DNA of 36,957 bases from Gammaproteobacteria bacterium (GCA_003695765.1 RFHQ01000127.1:1-36957); one strand, 5' to 3'. Shown: positions 1 through 8,345, counted from the stretch's first letter. The notes: generated by a model from the letters alone, not told the origin. Translations and numbers: made by a program.

Positions 1-738
1 AGCAAGGCCGGTGACGGGCAATCGACCGGCCGCAAGCGCCGCAGCCGCCCGGAGAGCCGGAGCACGCGGGAACGCAGCCAAACGCGGGCACGCGGGGGTC
101 GAACCGGCGCAAAGCGCAAGACCGGTGGCCGCAAGACCGCGCGCAAGACCGAGACCGCTCAGCGGCAGCCCCAGTCCACGAACGGCAACGGAAGCGAGCC
201 GGCAGCCAGCAAGTCAGCCGACCAGGGCGCGGAGAACCGCACCGGCAGCCAGCAGCGCGCGCGTCGCCCGCGCCGCCGACGCCGCAGCGGTGGCCGAGCG
301 CAGACCGCCGGCGGCAACGGTGCTCAAGGCGGCAAGGAGGCACAGGCCGCTGGCGGCGACGGCGGTCCGGCTGACCCGGGCGCTCAGGCGGCCGGCAGCA
401 GCGGTGCTCAGACCGGCAAAGACCGCCCGGCGACTACAGATCAGAACGCAGCCGACAGGTCGCCGGCACGACCGACCGCCGACTCGGCGCCGGCCAAGGA
501 GCCCGAGCGCAGGGAATCGCGGCCGGATCGGCCTGCAGCCGCTGTCAGCGACGCCGCTGGGCCGCCGGCCGCCGCGCCGGCGAAGCCGCCGGGAGATCCT
601 GTGCCGGCGCCGGCCGCTGGCGACGCGCCTCAGCGGTCGCTCCCCTCGGAGGATGCGGCACGCAAGCGCAGTGGCGAGAGCTACCGGGTCTGGTCATCAG
701 ATGAGGACGGCGGGCGCGGCGAACGCGGCCGCGACTGA
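1..738 (+). CDS. rne: Probable C-terminal tail of ribonuclease E (5' end outside window)
   Basis: Reading frame 1 is open from the first base to TGA at 736-738 and gives 245 residues of Arg/Lys/Gly/Ala/Pro/Gln-rich, presumably disordered protein. It has a basic cluster near residues 83-93 (RARRPRRRRRS) and ends SYRVWSSDEDGGRGERGRD. No folded domain is visible. In gammaproteobacteria the C-terminal half of RNase E is a disordered scaffold with Arg-rich RNA-binding segments that assembles the degradosome. The call rests on composition and on the neighbourhood, since rne lies near ptpA-kdsB-lpxK in Pseudomonas. It converges on ptpA with only 12 bases between stops. Another overlapping frame is also open but starts internally and is not preferred. 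It could be the tail of a different RNA-binding protein. Confidence 0.6.
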   Translation, partial: SKAGDGQSTGRKRRSRPESRSTRERSQTRARGGRTGAKRKTGGRKTARKTETAQRQPQSTNGNGSEPAASKSADQGAENRTGSQQRARRPRRRRRSGGRAQTAGGNGAQGGKEAQAAGGDGGPADPGAQAAGSSGAQTGKDRPATTDQNAADRSPARPTADSAPAKEPERRESRPDRPAAAVSDAAGPPAAAPAKPPGDPVPAPAAGDAPQRSLPSEDAARKRSGESYRVWSSDEDGGRGERGRD

Positions 739-750
739 AGGCTTGCGCGA

Positions 751-1260
751 CTAGTCTCCGGCCACCGGGGCACGGCCGGCGAGCTCCGGCAAACGGTTCA
801 GCAGTCCGTCCACGGCGTCTTCGACGAGATCGAGCACGCGTTCGAAACCAGTCGATCCGCCGTAATAGGGATCGGGCACGTCATCGCCACGCTCGCTGGC
901 GAACTCGAGGAACAGCCGCGCGCGCTGGCGCAGTTCCGGCGTCGGCGCCAGTGCCTGCAGTTCGGCCAGGTTGTCCCGGTCCATCGCCAGCAGCAGGTCG
1001 AAGCGCTCGAAGTCCTCGGCCAGGACCTGGCGTGCGCGCAATTCGCCGATTTCGTAACCCCGGCGTGCCGCGGCGGCGCGCGCCCGCGGGTCCGGAGGCG
1101 CACCGGTGTGGTAACCGTGCGTGCCGGCCGAATCGACGAAGACCCGCAGGCCGAGGTCTCGCTCGGCCAGCCGCGCCCTCAGCACGCCCTCCGCCATCGG
1201 CGAACGGCAGATGTTGCCCATGCACACCAGCAGCAGCCGGAAATCGGCATCCCTGTCCAT
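751..1260 (-). CDS. ptpA: Low-molecular-weight protein-tyrosine phosphatase
   Basis: This 169-residue protein is of usual length for LMW-PTP enzymes, which hydrolyse phosphotyrosine through a cysteinyl-phosphate intermediate. The P-loop CMGNICRS places the nucleophile at Cys13 and the phosphate-binding Arg at 19, and the general acid is Asp130 in DPYYG near the C-terminus. The frame continues upstream into kdsB, but the ATG at 1260 is preferred because it follows an AGGAGA ribosome-binding site and puts the P-loop at the family's normal N-terminal position. It begins 16 bases after the kdsB stop and is the last gene of the minus-strand cluster. The substrate cannot be read; related bacterial enzymes often act on exopolysaccharide tyrosine kinases. 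Confidence 0.93.
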   Translation of the reverse strand: MDRDADFRLLLVCMGNICRSPMAEGVLRARLAERDLGLRVFVDSAGTHGYHTGAPPDPRARAAAARRGYEIGELRARQVLAEDFERFDLLLAMDRDNLAELQALAPTPELRQRARLFLEFASERGDDVPDPYYGGSTGFERVLDLVEDAVDGLLNRLPELAGRAPVAGD

Positions 1261-1276
1261 GTCCTCGGTCTCCTGT

Positions 1277-2029
1277 TCAGCCGGCGGCGAGGACCCGCTC
1301 CGCCGCAGCCAGGTCTTCAGGCGTGTCCACATCCGGTCCCGGCGGCTCCTCTGCAATGCCCACGCGGATCTCCATGCCCAGCCAGAGCGCGCGCAACTGC
1401 TCCAGCCGCTCGAGTTCTTCAAGATAACACGGCGCGGCCTGCGTCAATTCGAGCAAGGCGGCCGCGCGGTACGCGTAAATACCGAGGTGCCGCCAGGCGC
1501 GCAAGTCCCCGGGACTGGCGCCATGGCCGATCGCCGGGATCGGGCTCCGGCTGAAATACAGTGCCCGCCCGCCCTGGTCCATGACGAGCTTGACCACGTT
1601 CGGATCCGCGTAGCCGGCAGGGTCACTCAGCGCCACGCACAGCGTCGCCATCGCGGCCTCGGGATGCCGGGCGAGCAGGCGCGCGACCTGGGCGATGTCG
1701 GCCGGCGGCAGCAGTGGCGCGTCGCCTTGCACGTTCACCACCAGTCGGTCCGCCGGCCAGCCGGGCGCCGCGACGACCTCCGCGATCCGGTCGGTTCCGG
1801 AACGGTGATCGCGATCGGTCATCACCACCTCCGCACCGAAGCCAATCGCCGCATCCCGGATCCGCCAGTCGTCGGTGGCCACGAAGACCCGGCGCGCGCC
1901 GCTGGCCAGGGCGTTGGCGTGCACATGTTGCAGCACCGGCCGCCCGGCCAGCCGGGCCAGCAGCTTGCCCGGGAAGCGGCTCGACGCGTAGCGCGCCGGG
2001 ATCAGGACGTCGAAGTCGCCACCACTCAT
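1277..2029 (-). CDS. kdsB: 3-deoxy-manno-octulosonate cytidylyltransferase (CMP-Kdo synthetase)
   Basis: The enzyme activates Kdo with CTP to give CMP-Kdo for the inner core of lipopolysaccharide, in the cytoplasm. The 250 residues match the family length. The N-terminal nucleotide-binding signature is PARYASSRFPGKLL, followed by ATDD and NVQGDAPL. The last motif usually reads NVQGDEPL, so a normally acidic position is Ala here. The C-terminal region contains the expected HLGIYAYR segment. The ATG shares ATGA with the lpxK stop, suggesting translational coupling, and fits the shared lipid A/Kdo pathway. Confidence 0.96.
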   Translation of the reverse strand: MSGGDFDVLIPARYASSRFPGKLLARLAGRPVLQHVHANALASGARRVFVATDDWRIRDAAIGFGAEVVMTDRDHRSGTDRIAEVVAAPGWPADRLVVNVQGDAPLLPPADIAQVARLLARHPEAAMATLCVALSDPAGYADPNVVKLVMDQGGRALYFSRSPIPAIGHGASPGDLRAWRHLGIYAYRAAALLELTQAAPCYLEELERLEQLRALWLGMEIRVGIAEEPPGPDVDTPEDLAAAERVLAAG

Positions 2030-3045
2030 GTCGCCGGCTGCTCCAGCGCCCCGGCGGCGGCCGGGCGCAGGTCGTCGAAGAGCCTCGCCAGTGCCTGTTT
2101 GGCGAGGTCGTTAAACTCTGTTTTTACAATAAGATACCAAGTATTCTGAAGGTTATCTTCAAGGTACTTCACGGCGTCCTTCTCGGTCATCAGCAAGGGC
2201 ATGCCGGCCGGGCGTTCGAGCCGGCGCGGTTCGATGCGGCCGTGGTCCGGCAGCGGCAGCGGCTGCGCCCGGATCTGCAGTCGCCGCAGGCTGGCGAAGA
2301 ACCGCGCCGGATTGCCGATGCCGGCGAGCGCCAGCGCCGCCTGGCCGGCGAAAGCCTCCGGCTCGACGCGCCTGCCGTCTCCGAGCCGTTGCCAGGCCAC
2401 GGGCAGGAGTTCGAAGCCCGCTTCCCCGCCGGCTGGACCGTTGACCAGCACCAGGTCCGCCTCGGCCAGCCGGGTGAGCGGCTCACGCAGTGGTCCGGCC
2501 GGCAGCAGCCAGCCGTTACCGAACCGCCGCTCGCCGTCGATGACGACGATTTCGACATCCCGGGCCAGCCGGTAGTGCTGCAGCCCATCGTCGGCCAGCA
2601 CCAGATCGACGCCCTGCGCGAGCAGGCGCCGCGCGGCCGCCGCGCGATCCCGGCCGATGCAGACCGGGACGCCGCTGCGCCTGGCCAGCAGCAGCGGCTC
2701 GTCACCGACCTGCGCCGCATCGTCGTCCGGTGTCACCAGCCGGGGCCGCCGGTTGTCGCGCGCGCCATGACCGCGACTGACGATCCCGGGCCGCCATCCG
2801 GCCGCCCGGCAGTGCTCGGCCAGCGCCAGGACCACCGGGGTCTTGCCGCTGCCGCCGACCACGAGGTTGCCGACGACGACGACCGGCGCAGCGATCGACT
2901 CGCGCTGCAGCCAGCCCGCGCGATAGGCATGGCGGCGCAGCGCCTGCAAGCCAGCGAACAGCCGGCTGAGCGGCCGCAGCAGCGGCGGCGCCGTATCCCG
3001 GTACCAGAGCCGTTCGAGTCGGCGCTGCCAGACCTCAGAGCTCAT
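2026..3045 (-). CDS. lpxK: Tetraacyldisaccharide 4'-kinase
   Basis: LpxK phosphorylates the 4' position of the lipid A disaccharide at the inner face of the inner membrane. The ATG at 3045 gives 339 residues (E. coli has 328), starts MSSEVWQRRLERLWY and overlaps the msbA stop by 11 bases. Visible family features are the P-loop GNLVVGGSGKTP, VSRGHGA, the DDGLQHYRLARDVEIVVID segment and MTEKDAVKY near the C-terminus. Codons for about residues 292-312 are strikingly AT-rich (see the separate entry), unlike the rest of the gene. It lies between msbA and kdsB, a common lipid A arrangement. Confidence 0.96.
   Translation of the reverse strand: MSSEVWQRRLERLWYRDTAPPLLRPLSRLFAGLQALRRHAYRAGWLQRESIAAPVVVVGNLVVGGSGKTPVVLALAEHCRAAGWRPGIVSRGHGARDNRRPRLVTPDDDAAQVGDEPLLLARRSGVPVCIGRDRAAAARRLLAQGVDLVLADDGLQHYRLARDVEIVVIDGERRFGNGWLLPAGPLREPLTRLAEADLVLVNGPAGGEAGFELLPVAWQRLGDGRRVEPEAFAGQAALALAGIGNPARFFASLRRLQIRAQPLPLPDHGRIEPRRLERPAGMPLLMTEKDAVKYLEDNLQNTWYLIVKTEFNDLAKQALARLFDDLRPAAAGALEQPAT
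2111..2170 (-). other. AT-rich patch inside the lpxK coding sequence
   Basis: These 60 bases are 30% GC (18 of 60) inside a gene otherwise rich in G and C. They encode in-frame residues just after MTEKDAVKY using codons such as CTT, ATT, GTA, AAA, ACA and AAT that are rare in the neighbouring genes. The patch contains nested inverted sequences: AAGATACC (2131-2138) against GGTACTT (2163-2169), and inside them GAAG-5-CTTC (2148-2160). It could form an mRNA structure, slow translation or hold an internal promoter for kdsB; none of these is shown. Confidence 0.5.
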
Positions 3046-4771
3046 CGCGGAATTGCAGCCGGTGCAGGGCCGCGTAATGCCCGTCCGCGGCCAGCAGCTC
3101 GGCGTGGGTGCCACTCTCGACGATGCGACCTTCGGACATCACGATGATCCGGTCGGCATTCTCGATGGTCGACAGCCGGTGGGCGATCACGAAGGTCGTG
3201 CGATCCTGCATCAGTTGCTCCAGCGCCTGCTGGATGTGCCGTTCCGATTGCGTGTCCAGCGCCGAGGTCGCTTCGTCCAGGATCAACACCGGCGCGTCCT
3301 TCAGCAGCGCCCTGGCAATCGCGATTCGCTGGCGCTGTCCGCCGGACAGCAGCACGCCGCGATCGCCGACCCGTGAGTCCAGCCCCTGCGGCAGCTGTCC
3401 GGCGAATTCGTCGACATGCGCGGCGTGAGCGGCCCGTTCGATCGCCTCGCGCGGGGCGCCACGCAGGGCGCCGTAGGCGATGTTGTTCGCAATCGTGTCG
3501 TTGAACAGCACGACCTCCTGGCTGACCAGGCTGATCTGGTCGCGCAGGGCCTTCAGCGAGTACTCGGTGAGCGGCCGGCCATCGAGCAGAATCCTGCCGC
3601 TGGTGGGCTCGTAGAAACGTGGCAGCAGATTGACCAGCGTCGACTTGCCGCTGCCCGAACGCCCGACGATCGCGATGACCTGTCCGGCCGGCACGACGAG
3701 ATCGATGTCCAGCAGCACCGGCCCCTTGCCGCGCGCATACTGGAAGCAGACCCGCTGGAACTCGACGTCACCGCGGCAGCGATGCTCGGGGACGAATCGC
3801 CCGGTGTCCTGCTCTTCCTCTTCGTCGAGGATCTCGAAGACGCTGCTGCCGGCCGCAACCCCACGCTGAATCGCGGCATTCAGGCCGGTCAGCGAGCGCA
3901 GCGGCCGCAGCAGGAAGACCATCGCCGACAGGAAGGAGACGAAATCGCCGAGGTCCGATGGCCGGACGGATTCCAGGGTTGCGAAGAAGACCACGCCGGC
4001 GACCCCGAGCGCCATGACGAAGTTCGTCACGATCCCACCGAGCCCGCCGCTGGTCACCATGCGCATGTGCAGGCGGCGATTGCGCTCGTTGGACTCGGCG
4101 AAGCGCCGGTTCTCGTAGTCCTGCCCGCCGAAGATCTTGACGATGCGCACGCTCTGGATGACTTCGCCGGTGATGCGGACGACGTCCCCCATCGAGTCCT
4201 GGATCTTGCGGCTGTGCCGACGGAAGACACTGGCCATGAAGCGGATGATCAGGGCCAGCAGCGGCGCGACGACGAAGATGAAAGTCGACAGTGCCGGACT
4301 CAGGTACACCATGTAGACCACCAGCCCGACGACCGTCAGGCTGTCGCGGATCAGCACGGTCACGACGTTCGAGGTCGCTTCCGCGACCTGCTCGACGTTG
4401 TAGGCGAGTTTGGCCAGCATCGCACCAGCGGGCCGCAGGTCGAAATAGCTGACCGGCAGCAGCAGGAACTTGCGGAAGACTTCCTCGCGGAGCTGATTGA
4501 CGACCTTGCGCCCGATCCACGCCAGGCCGAAGCCCGAGCCGAAATTGGCAATGCTGCGCGCAAGGAACAGGCCGAGAATCGCGGCCGGCATCCATTTCTG
4601 CACGACACCGGCGACCGGCTCGCCGTCCTTCGGCGCGATGGTCTCTACGATGTTCCCGATCAGGAAGGCGAAGGCCGCCTCGGTGCCGGCGAACAGTGCC
4701 ATCGCGATCGCCGAGCCGAGGAAGATCGGCCAGTAAGGCGCGCAGTAGCCGAGCAGGCGCCGATACACCAC
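3035..4771 (-). CDS. msbA: Lipid A export ATP-binding/permease protein MsbA
   Basis: A half-transporter ABC exporter that flips lipid A-core across the inner membrane and works as a homodimer. The N-terminal half holds the membrane domain (YWPIFLGSAIAMALF begins the first helix). The C-terminal half holds the ATPase: Walker A GRSGSGKST, signature LLSGGQRQRIAIARAL, Walker B LILDEATSALD and the switch AHRLSTIE. No ATG is suitably placed. GTG at 4771 gives 578 residues (E. coli 582) but leaves almost nothing before the first helix. An ATT at 4816 overlapping the exbD stop would give 593 residues; the in-frame ATG at 4921 would overlap exbD by 110 bases. The start is therefore uncertain. It is directly followed by lpxK. 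Confidence 0.93.
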   Translation of the reverse strand: MVYRRLLGYCAPYWPIFLGSAIAMALFAGTEAAFAFLIGNIVETIAPKDGEPVAGVVQKWMPAAILGLFLARSIANFGSGFGLAWIGRKVVNQLREEVFRKFLLLPVSYFDLRPAGAMLAKLAYNVEQVAEATSNVVTVLIRDSLTVVGLVVYMVYLSPALSTFIFVVAPLLALIIRFMASVFRRHSRKIQDSMGDVVRITGEVIQSVRIVKIFGGQDYENRRFAESNERNRRLHMRMVTSGGLGGIVTNFVMALGVAGVVFFATLESVRPSDLGDFVSFLSAMVFLLRPLRSLTGLNAAIQRGVAAGSSVFEILDEEEEQDTGRFVPEHRCRGDVEFQRVCFQYARGKGPVLLDIDLVVPAGQVIAIVGRSGSGKSTLVNLLPRFYEPTSGRILLDGRPLTEYSLKALRDQISLVSQEVVLFNDTIANNIAYGALRGAPREAIERAAHAAHVDEFAGQLPQGLDSRVGDRGVLLSGGQRQRIAIARALLKDAPVLILDEATSALDTQSERHIQQALEQLMQDRTTFVIAHRLSTIENADRIIVMSEGRIVESGTHAELLAADGHYAALHRLQFRDEL

Positions 4772-4811
4772 GGCCGCCGGCAGATCCCTGGCAACGGTGG
4801 CGGCGGTATCG

Positions 4812-5243
4812 CTAATCGCCCTGCTCCCGGCGGCGAAGCGTCGCAATCGAGATTTCGCTGTAACCGCTGCGCCCGGCGACGTCCATCGCCGTGACCACGG
4901 CCTGGTGACTGGCCTGCGCATCGGCGCTGATCGTGATCCGGCGGGTGCCGGCCGCGTCTGGCTGCAGCTTGCGCAGGGCCGCCTGCAGGGTCTCCGGGCG
5001 GTTGTCGACCAGCGCACGGCCGTTGACCAGGTAATCGCCCTGCGCCGTCACGGTGATCTCCAGCGGCGCCGCTTCCGGTGCCGGGGCATTCTCAGCGGCG
5101 ATCTCGGGCAGCCGGATCGCGAGCTGCGATTCGCGCACGAAGCTCGTCGTGACCATGAAAAACACCAGCAACAGCAGCACGACGTCGATCAGTGACGTCA
5201 GGTTGATCTCCGGTTCTTCGCGGTCACGCGCGCGCAGCTTCAC
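4812..5243 (-). CDS. exbD: ExbD/TolR-family proton-channel protein
   Basis: A 143-residue protein with a short basic cytoplasmic N-terminus, one transmembrane helix at about residues 15-35 (SLIDVVLLLLVFFMVTTSFV) and a periplasmic domain. The Asp of SLIDV at the start of the helix is the conserved proton-responsive residue of ExbD/TolR. GTG at 5243 is chosen because it leaves the family-typical N-terminus (VKLRARDREEPEINLTS); it overlaps the exbB stop by 20 bases. ExbD works with ExbB to turn proton-motive force into work on a TonB- or Tol-like partner, but no such partner gene is in this window. Placement before msbA-lpxK recalls the ExbB/ExbD pair near lpxK in Pseudomonas. Confidence 0.9.
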   Translation of the reverse strand: MKLRARDREEPEINLTSLIDVVLLLLVFFMVTTSFVRESQLAIRLPEIAAENAPAPEAAPLEITVTAQGDYLVNGRALVDNRPETLQAALRKLQPDAAGTRRITISADAQASHQAVVTAMDVAGRSGYSEISIATLRRREQGD

Positions 5244-5871
5244 GGCGCCTGCCCAAGGTATCCAGGTACTGCTTGCGGCTGAGGGCCTCCACCAGCGTGA
5301 TGGCTTCCTTCTCCATCTGCACGACCAGCCCATCGACGCGCCCGCGCAGGTAGCGGTAAGCGATCAGCGACGGAATCGCGACCGACAGTCCGGCAGCGGT
5401 CGTGATCAGCGCTTCGGAGATGCCACCGGCGAGCACCGCCGGATCGCCGACGCCGTGCGCGGTGATCGCTGCGAAGACCTTGACCATGCCGATGACCGTG
5501 CCCAGCAGTCCGAGCAGCGGCGAGACTGCGGCGATCGTGCCCAGCGTGTTCAGGTAGCGCTCCAGTTCGTGGACCACGTGCCGCCCGGTGTCTTCGACCT
5601 TCTCCTTCATGATCTCCCGATCGCGGCTGCGGTGCGCGAGACCTGCAGCGAGGATCTCGCCCAGCGGCGAGCTTTCCTGCAGCTTGCGGATGTGCTCGCG
5701 GTCCAGTTCGTTGTGACTGACCCACTCCCAGACCTGGCGGGTCAGATCGGGCGGCAGCACCCGCCGCCGCTGCAGGGTCCAGAGACGCTCCAGGATGATC
5801 GCCGCTGCGATGACCGAGCAGGCGATGATCGGCAGCATCAGCCAGCCGCCCGAGCGAACGATTTCCAGCAT
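5224..5871 (-). CDS. exbB: MotA/TolQ/ExbB-family proton-channel protein
   Basis: A 215-residue inner-membrane protein with an N-terminal helix (WLMLPIIACSVIAAAIILE, about residues 10-28), a cytoplasmic loop and two further helices. The middle helix region includes the family signature LGTIAAVSPLLGLLGTVIGM, and the last contains ITTAAGLSVAIPSLIAYRYL. It forms the pentameric part of an ExbB-ExbD stator. The ATG at 5871 lies 53 bases from the comEC stop. Whether it energises outer-membrane uptake or an envelope function linked to the adjacent lipid A genes cannot be told from sequence. Confidence 0.92.
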   Translation of the reverse strand: MLEIVRSGGWLMLPIIACSVIAAAIILERLWTLQRRRVLPPDLTRQVWEWVSHNELDREHIRKLQESSPLGEILAAGLAHRSRDREIMKEKVEDTGRHVVHELERYLNTLGTIAAVSPLLGLLGTVIGMVKVFAAITAHGVGDPAVLAGGISEALITTAAGLSVAIPSLIAYRYLRGRVDGLVVQMEKEAITLVEALSRKQYLDTLGRRREAARA

Positions 5872-5924
5872 GCGCTGACAACCAGTCGAAAGCCCGGGAA
5901 ACTATAACTGCGGGCATGGGCTTT

Positions 5925-8252
5925 TTACAGCCGCGCGCGGCGGACCGTGCAGGGCTCATCGGCCGGCGGCGGCTGGTTCCACCAATGCCTGCTGTCGCGG
6001 CGCTCGGCGCGTGCGAGTCGCAGCCGCCGCCCGTCGACCACCGTGAAACGCAGTGCGCCCCAGTCCGCGGTGACGAGGAAACAGGCGCCGCTGCGCTCCC
6101 AGCGGCGGCGGACCTCGTCGGCCGGGAAACCCCAGCGGTTCTGCCAGCCGGCCGACGCGACGGCGACGCGGGCACGGGCCGCGCGCACCAGTTCCGGTCC
6201 CGACGAACTGCGGCTGCCATGATGCGGCACCAGCAACAGGTCGATCGGCGGCAGCCCCTCCCGGACCAGCAGCTCCCGCTCGGCGCGGCGACTGATGTCG
6301 CCGGTCAGCAGGATCCTGACGTGGCCGGCGCTGATCAGCAGCACGCAGGAGCGGTCGTTGTCCGTGCGCGCCCGCCGGCCGGGCGCCGGATGCAGGAAGC
6401 GCAGGCGCACGCCGTCCAGCAGCCATTCGTCACCGGCCCGGCAGGGCTGGGCGCCGACTGGACCGGGCAACTGGCCGGCCGGCGCCAGCAGGCGCCCGAC
6501 CGGCATCGCCGCCAGCAGGCTCTGCAGGCCGCCCGAATGATCCCGATCGGCGTGCGACACGACGAGCGCGTCCAGCGTGGTGATGCGCTCCTGCGACAAT
6601 ACCGGCAGCAGCACGCCGGCCACGGCGTCTCCGCCGGGCCAGGCCGGGCCGGCGTCGTACAGGAGCGCGTGCGCGCGTGTCCTGAGCAGCACGGCCTGCC
6701 CCTGCCCGACGTCGAGCACCAGCACGCTGAGCAGGGGACGTGGCCGCGGGCCGGCCGCGGTCCAGCCGGCTAGGACCACGGCCACGACCAGCAGCAGGCG
6801 CCCGGGCAACGGTCGCGGCCACAGACACAGCAGGCTGCCCGCCAGTCCCAACGGCAGCAGTGGCGCGACCAGCGATATCGGCAGCGCCGGAGGGAACGGC
6901 GCCTCGACGAGCCAGCCGAGCCAGCCGAGACAGGCTTCGAGCAGCCAGGCCGCGGCCTGCAGGCTCCAGTCGGGCAAGCCGGCGGCGCTGGCCAGCAATC
7001 CCGCCAGCGCCAGCGGTACGCCGAGCATGCCGATCAGCGGGATTGAAACGAGGTTGGCCAGCGGCGCGACCGTCGACACCTGACCGAAGAACCACGCGGA
7101 CAAGACCAGCAGGCCGAGCCACACGCGCCATTGGGCCGCCAGCAAGGATCGCAGCCAACGCGGCCAGCGGGCCGACCGCCCGCCTGGCTGCCGCGCGGCG
7201 CCCGTCAGCGGCAGCAGGCCCAGCAGCAGGACCGCCACGGCTGTGAACGACAGCCAGAAACCGGTCCCCAGCGGCGCCAGCGGCTGCCACAGCAGCACCA
7301 GCCACAGGGCCGTGGCCAGCAAGGTCCACGGCGGCAACCGGCGGCGCGTCGTCGCAGCGGCTGCGGCAACCGCCAGCATCGCCAGGGCGCGCGAGGTCGG
7401 CACGCTGAAGCCGGCCAGCGCCGCATAGGCGGTGGCTGCGCTCACGGCGCCCAGCCAGGCCAGACGGCCGCTGGCCGCCCCCCCGAGAACGCCGGTGACG
7501 GCGAAACCGAGGCCGGCGATCAGGCCGATGTGCAGGCCGGAAATCGCCATCAGGTGCACGGTGCCGGTCTGACGCAACAGCCGCCAGTTCCCAGAGTCGA
7601 GCCGGTGACGCGCGCCTACGGTCAGCGCCAGCAGGTAGGGCAAGGCGGGCCGATCGCCGAGCTGCTGTTCCAGTAGCGACGCCAGTGCGGCGCGCAGGGG
7701 CATGCCGGGGCAATGCCAGCCGCTGGCGGACAGCCGGTGGTTCAGCGCCGACTCGCGAACATAGGCCGCCCCGGCGATACCGGCCGCGAATAACGCCCGT
7801 TCCCGGTCGGGCGCGCCGGGATTGCGCAGGCCCCGCGGACTGCGCAGCCGCAGCTTGAGCCGCCAGGTCTCCCCGGCCAGCAATGGCGATGCATCCCGGT
7901 AGTCGCTGACCAGCAAGCGCAGCCGCCGCTCGCGGCCGGCAATCGGCAGCGTCGTCGCGAACAGAAAGCGGCGCCGGCCGCCGCGGTCACGCGGAAAGGA
8001 ACAGACCTGCCCGACCAGCGCGACATCGCGGCCGTGGTCCCGGGCCGGCAGCTGCAACCGGCGCAGCTGCTCCCCGCCGACCAGCAGGCCGAACAGCGGC
8101 AAGGCCAGCAGGAGGGCGCCGCGACCGCCGAGCATCCGCAGCAGCAACAGCAGCGGGGCCAGCAGGCCGCTGCCGGCCAGCCCGCCGGGCCAGCAAGGCG
8201 ACCAGAGCATGGCGCAAACGACCAGCAGCGCGAGGCCGGCGATCAGGGGCAT
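5925..8252 (-). CDS. comEC: DNA internalisation/competence protein ComEC/Rec2
   Basis: A 775-residue polytopic membrane protein expected to form the inner-membrane channel for single-stranded DNA uptake during transformation. The N-terminal part has membrane segments and a small soluble domain; the central part has the Competence-domain helices (HLMAISGLHIGLIAGLGFAV is typical). The C-terminal metallo-beta-lactamase-like domain shows VSHADRDHSGG, LLTGDI and VPHHGSRSSS, metal-ligand patterns that suggest a nuclease. ATG at 8252 is preferred because translation then opens directly into a hydrophobic helix (MPLIAGLALLVVCAMLW); the upstream extension is not hydrophobic. It is divergent from the DUF2062 gene. 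No other competence gene is present here. Confidence 0.92.
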   Translation of the reverse strand: MPLIAGLALLVVCAMLWSPCWPGGLAGSGLLAPLLLLLRMLGGRGALLLALPLFGLLVGGEQLRRLQLPARDHGRDVALVGQVCSFPRDRGGRRRFLFATTLPIAGRERRLRLLVSDYRDASPLLAGETWRLKLRLRSPRGLRNPGAPDRERALFAAGIAGAAYVRESALNHRLSASGWHCPGMPLRAALASLLEQQLGDRPALPYLLALTVGARHRLDSGNWRLLRQTGTVHLMAISGLHIGLIAGLGFAVTGVLGGAASGRLAWLGAVSAATAYAALAGFSVPTSRALAMLAVAAAAATTRRRLPPWTLLATALWLVLLWQPLAPLGTGFWLSFTAVAVLLLGLLPLTGAARQPGGRSARWPRWLRSLLAAQWRVWLGLLVLSAWFFGQVSTVAPLANLVSIPLIGMLGVPLALAGLLASAAGLPDWSLQAAAWLLEACLGWLGWLVEAPFPPALPISLVAPLLPLGLAGSLLCLWPRPLPGRLLLVVAVVLAGWTAAGPRPRPLLSVLVLDVGQGQAVLLRTRAHALLYDAGPAWPGGDAVAGVLLPVLSQERITTLDALVVSHADRDHSGGLQSLLAAMPVGRLLAPAGQLPGPVGAQPCRAGDEWLLDGVRLRFLHPAPGRRARTDNDRSCVLLISAGHVRILLTGDISRRAERELLVREGLPPIDLLLVPHHGSRSSSGPELVRAARARVAVASAGWQNRWGFPADEVRRRWERSGACFLVTADWGALRFTVVDGRRLRLARAERRDSRHWWNQPPPADEPCTVRRARL

Positions 8253-8280
8253 GGCTTTCGCCCGACGACTTGCCGGATAA

Positions 8281-8307
8281 TCACGGCGCTGCCGGCAACG
8301 GCCGTGA
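8281..8307. repeat. Inverted repeat in the comEC/DUF2062 divergent intergenic region
   Basis: TCACGGC at 8281-8287 is perfectly matched by GCCGTGA at 8301-8307 with 13 bases between. It sits in the 93-base divergent spacer and begins just after GATAAT (8276-8281), a possible plus-strand -10 hexamer, so it would cover the transcription start of the DUF2062 gene. This is the geometry of a dimeric repressor site or a leader hairpin. No good -35 is seen and no regulator is identified. Confidence 0.4.
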
Positions 8308-8345
8308 TCAGCAGCAACCAGCGTTCCACCTTTGCAGACTAGGAC

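Noticed and set aside
11-754. A 247-codon frame with ATG at base 11, overlapping the end of ptpA
   Set aside because: The alternative frame 1 has no start in the window, as a truncated gene should, and its composition fits an RNase E tail. The other frame runs into ptpA's 3' end.
3416-4894. A 492-codon open frame opposite msbA
   Set aside because: Same reason: His/Asp/Gln/Arg-rich shadow of a clear ABC transporter.
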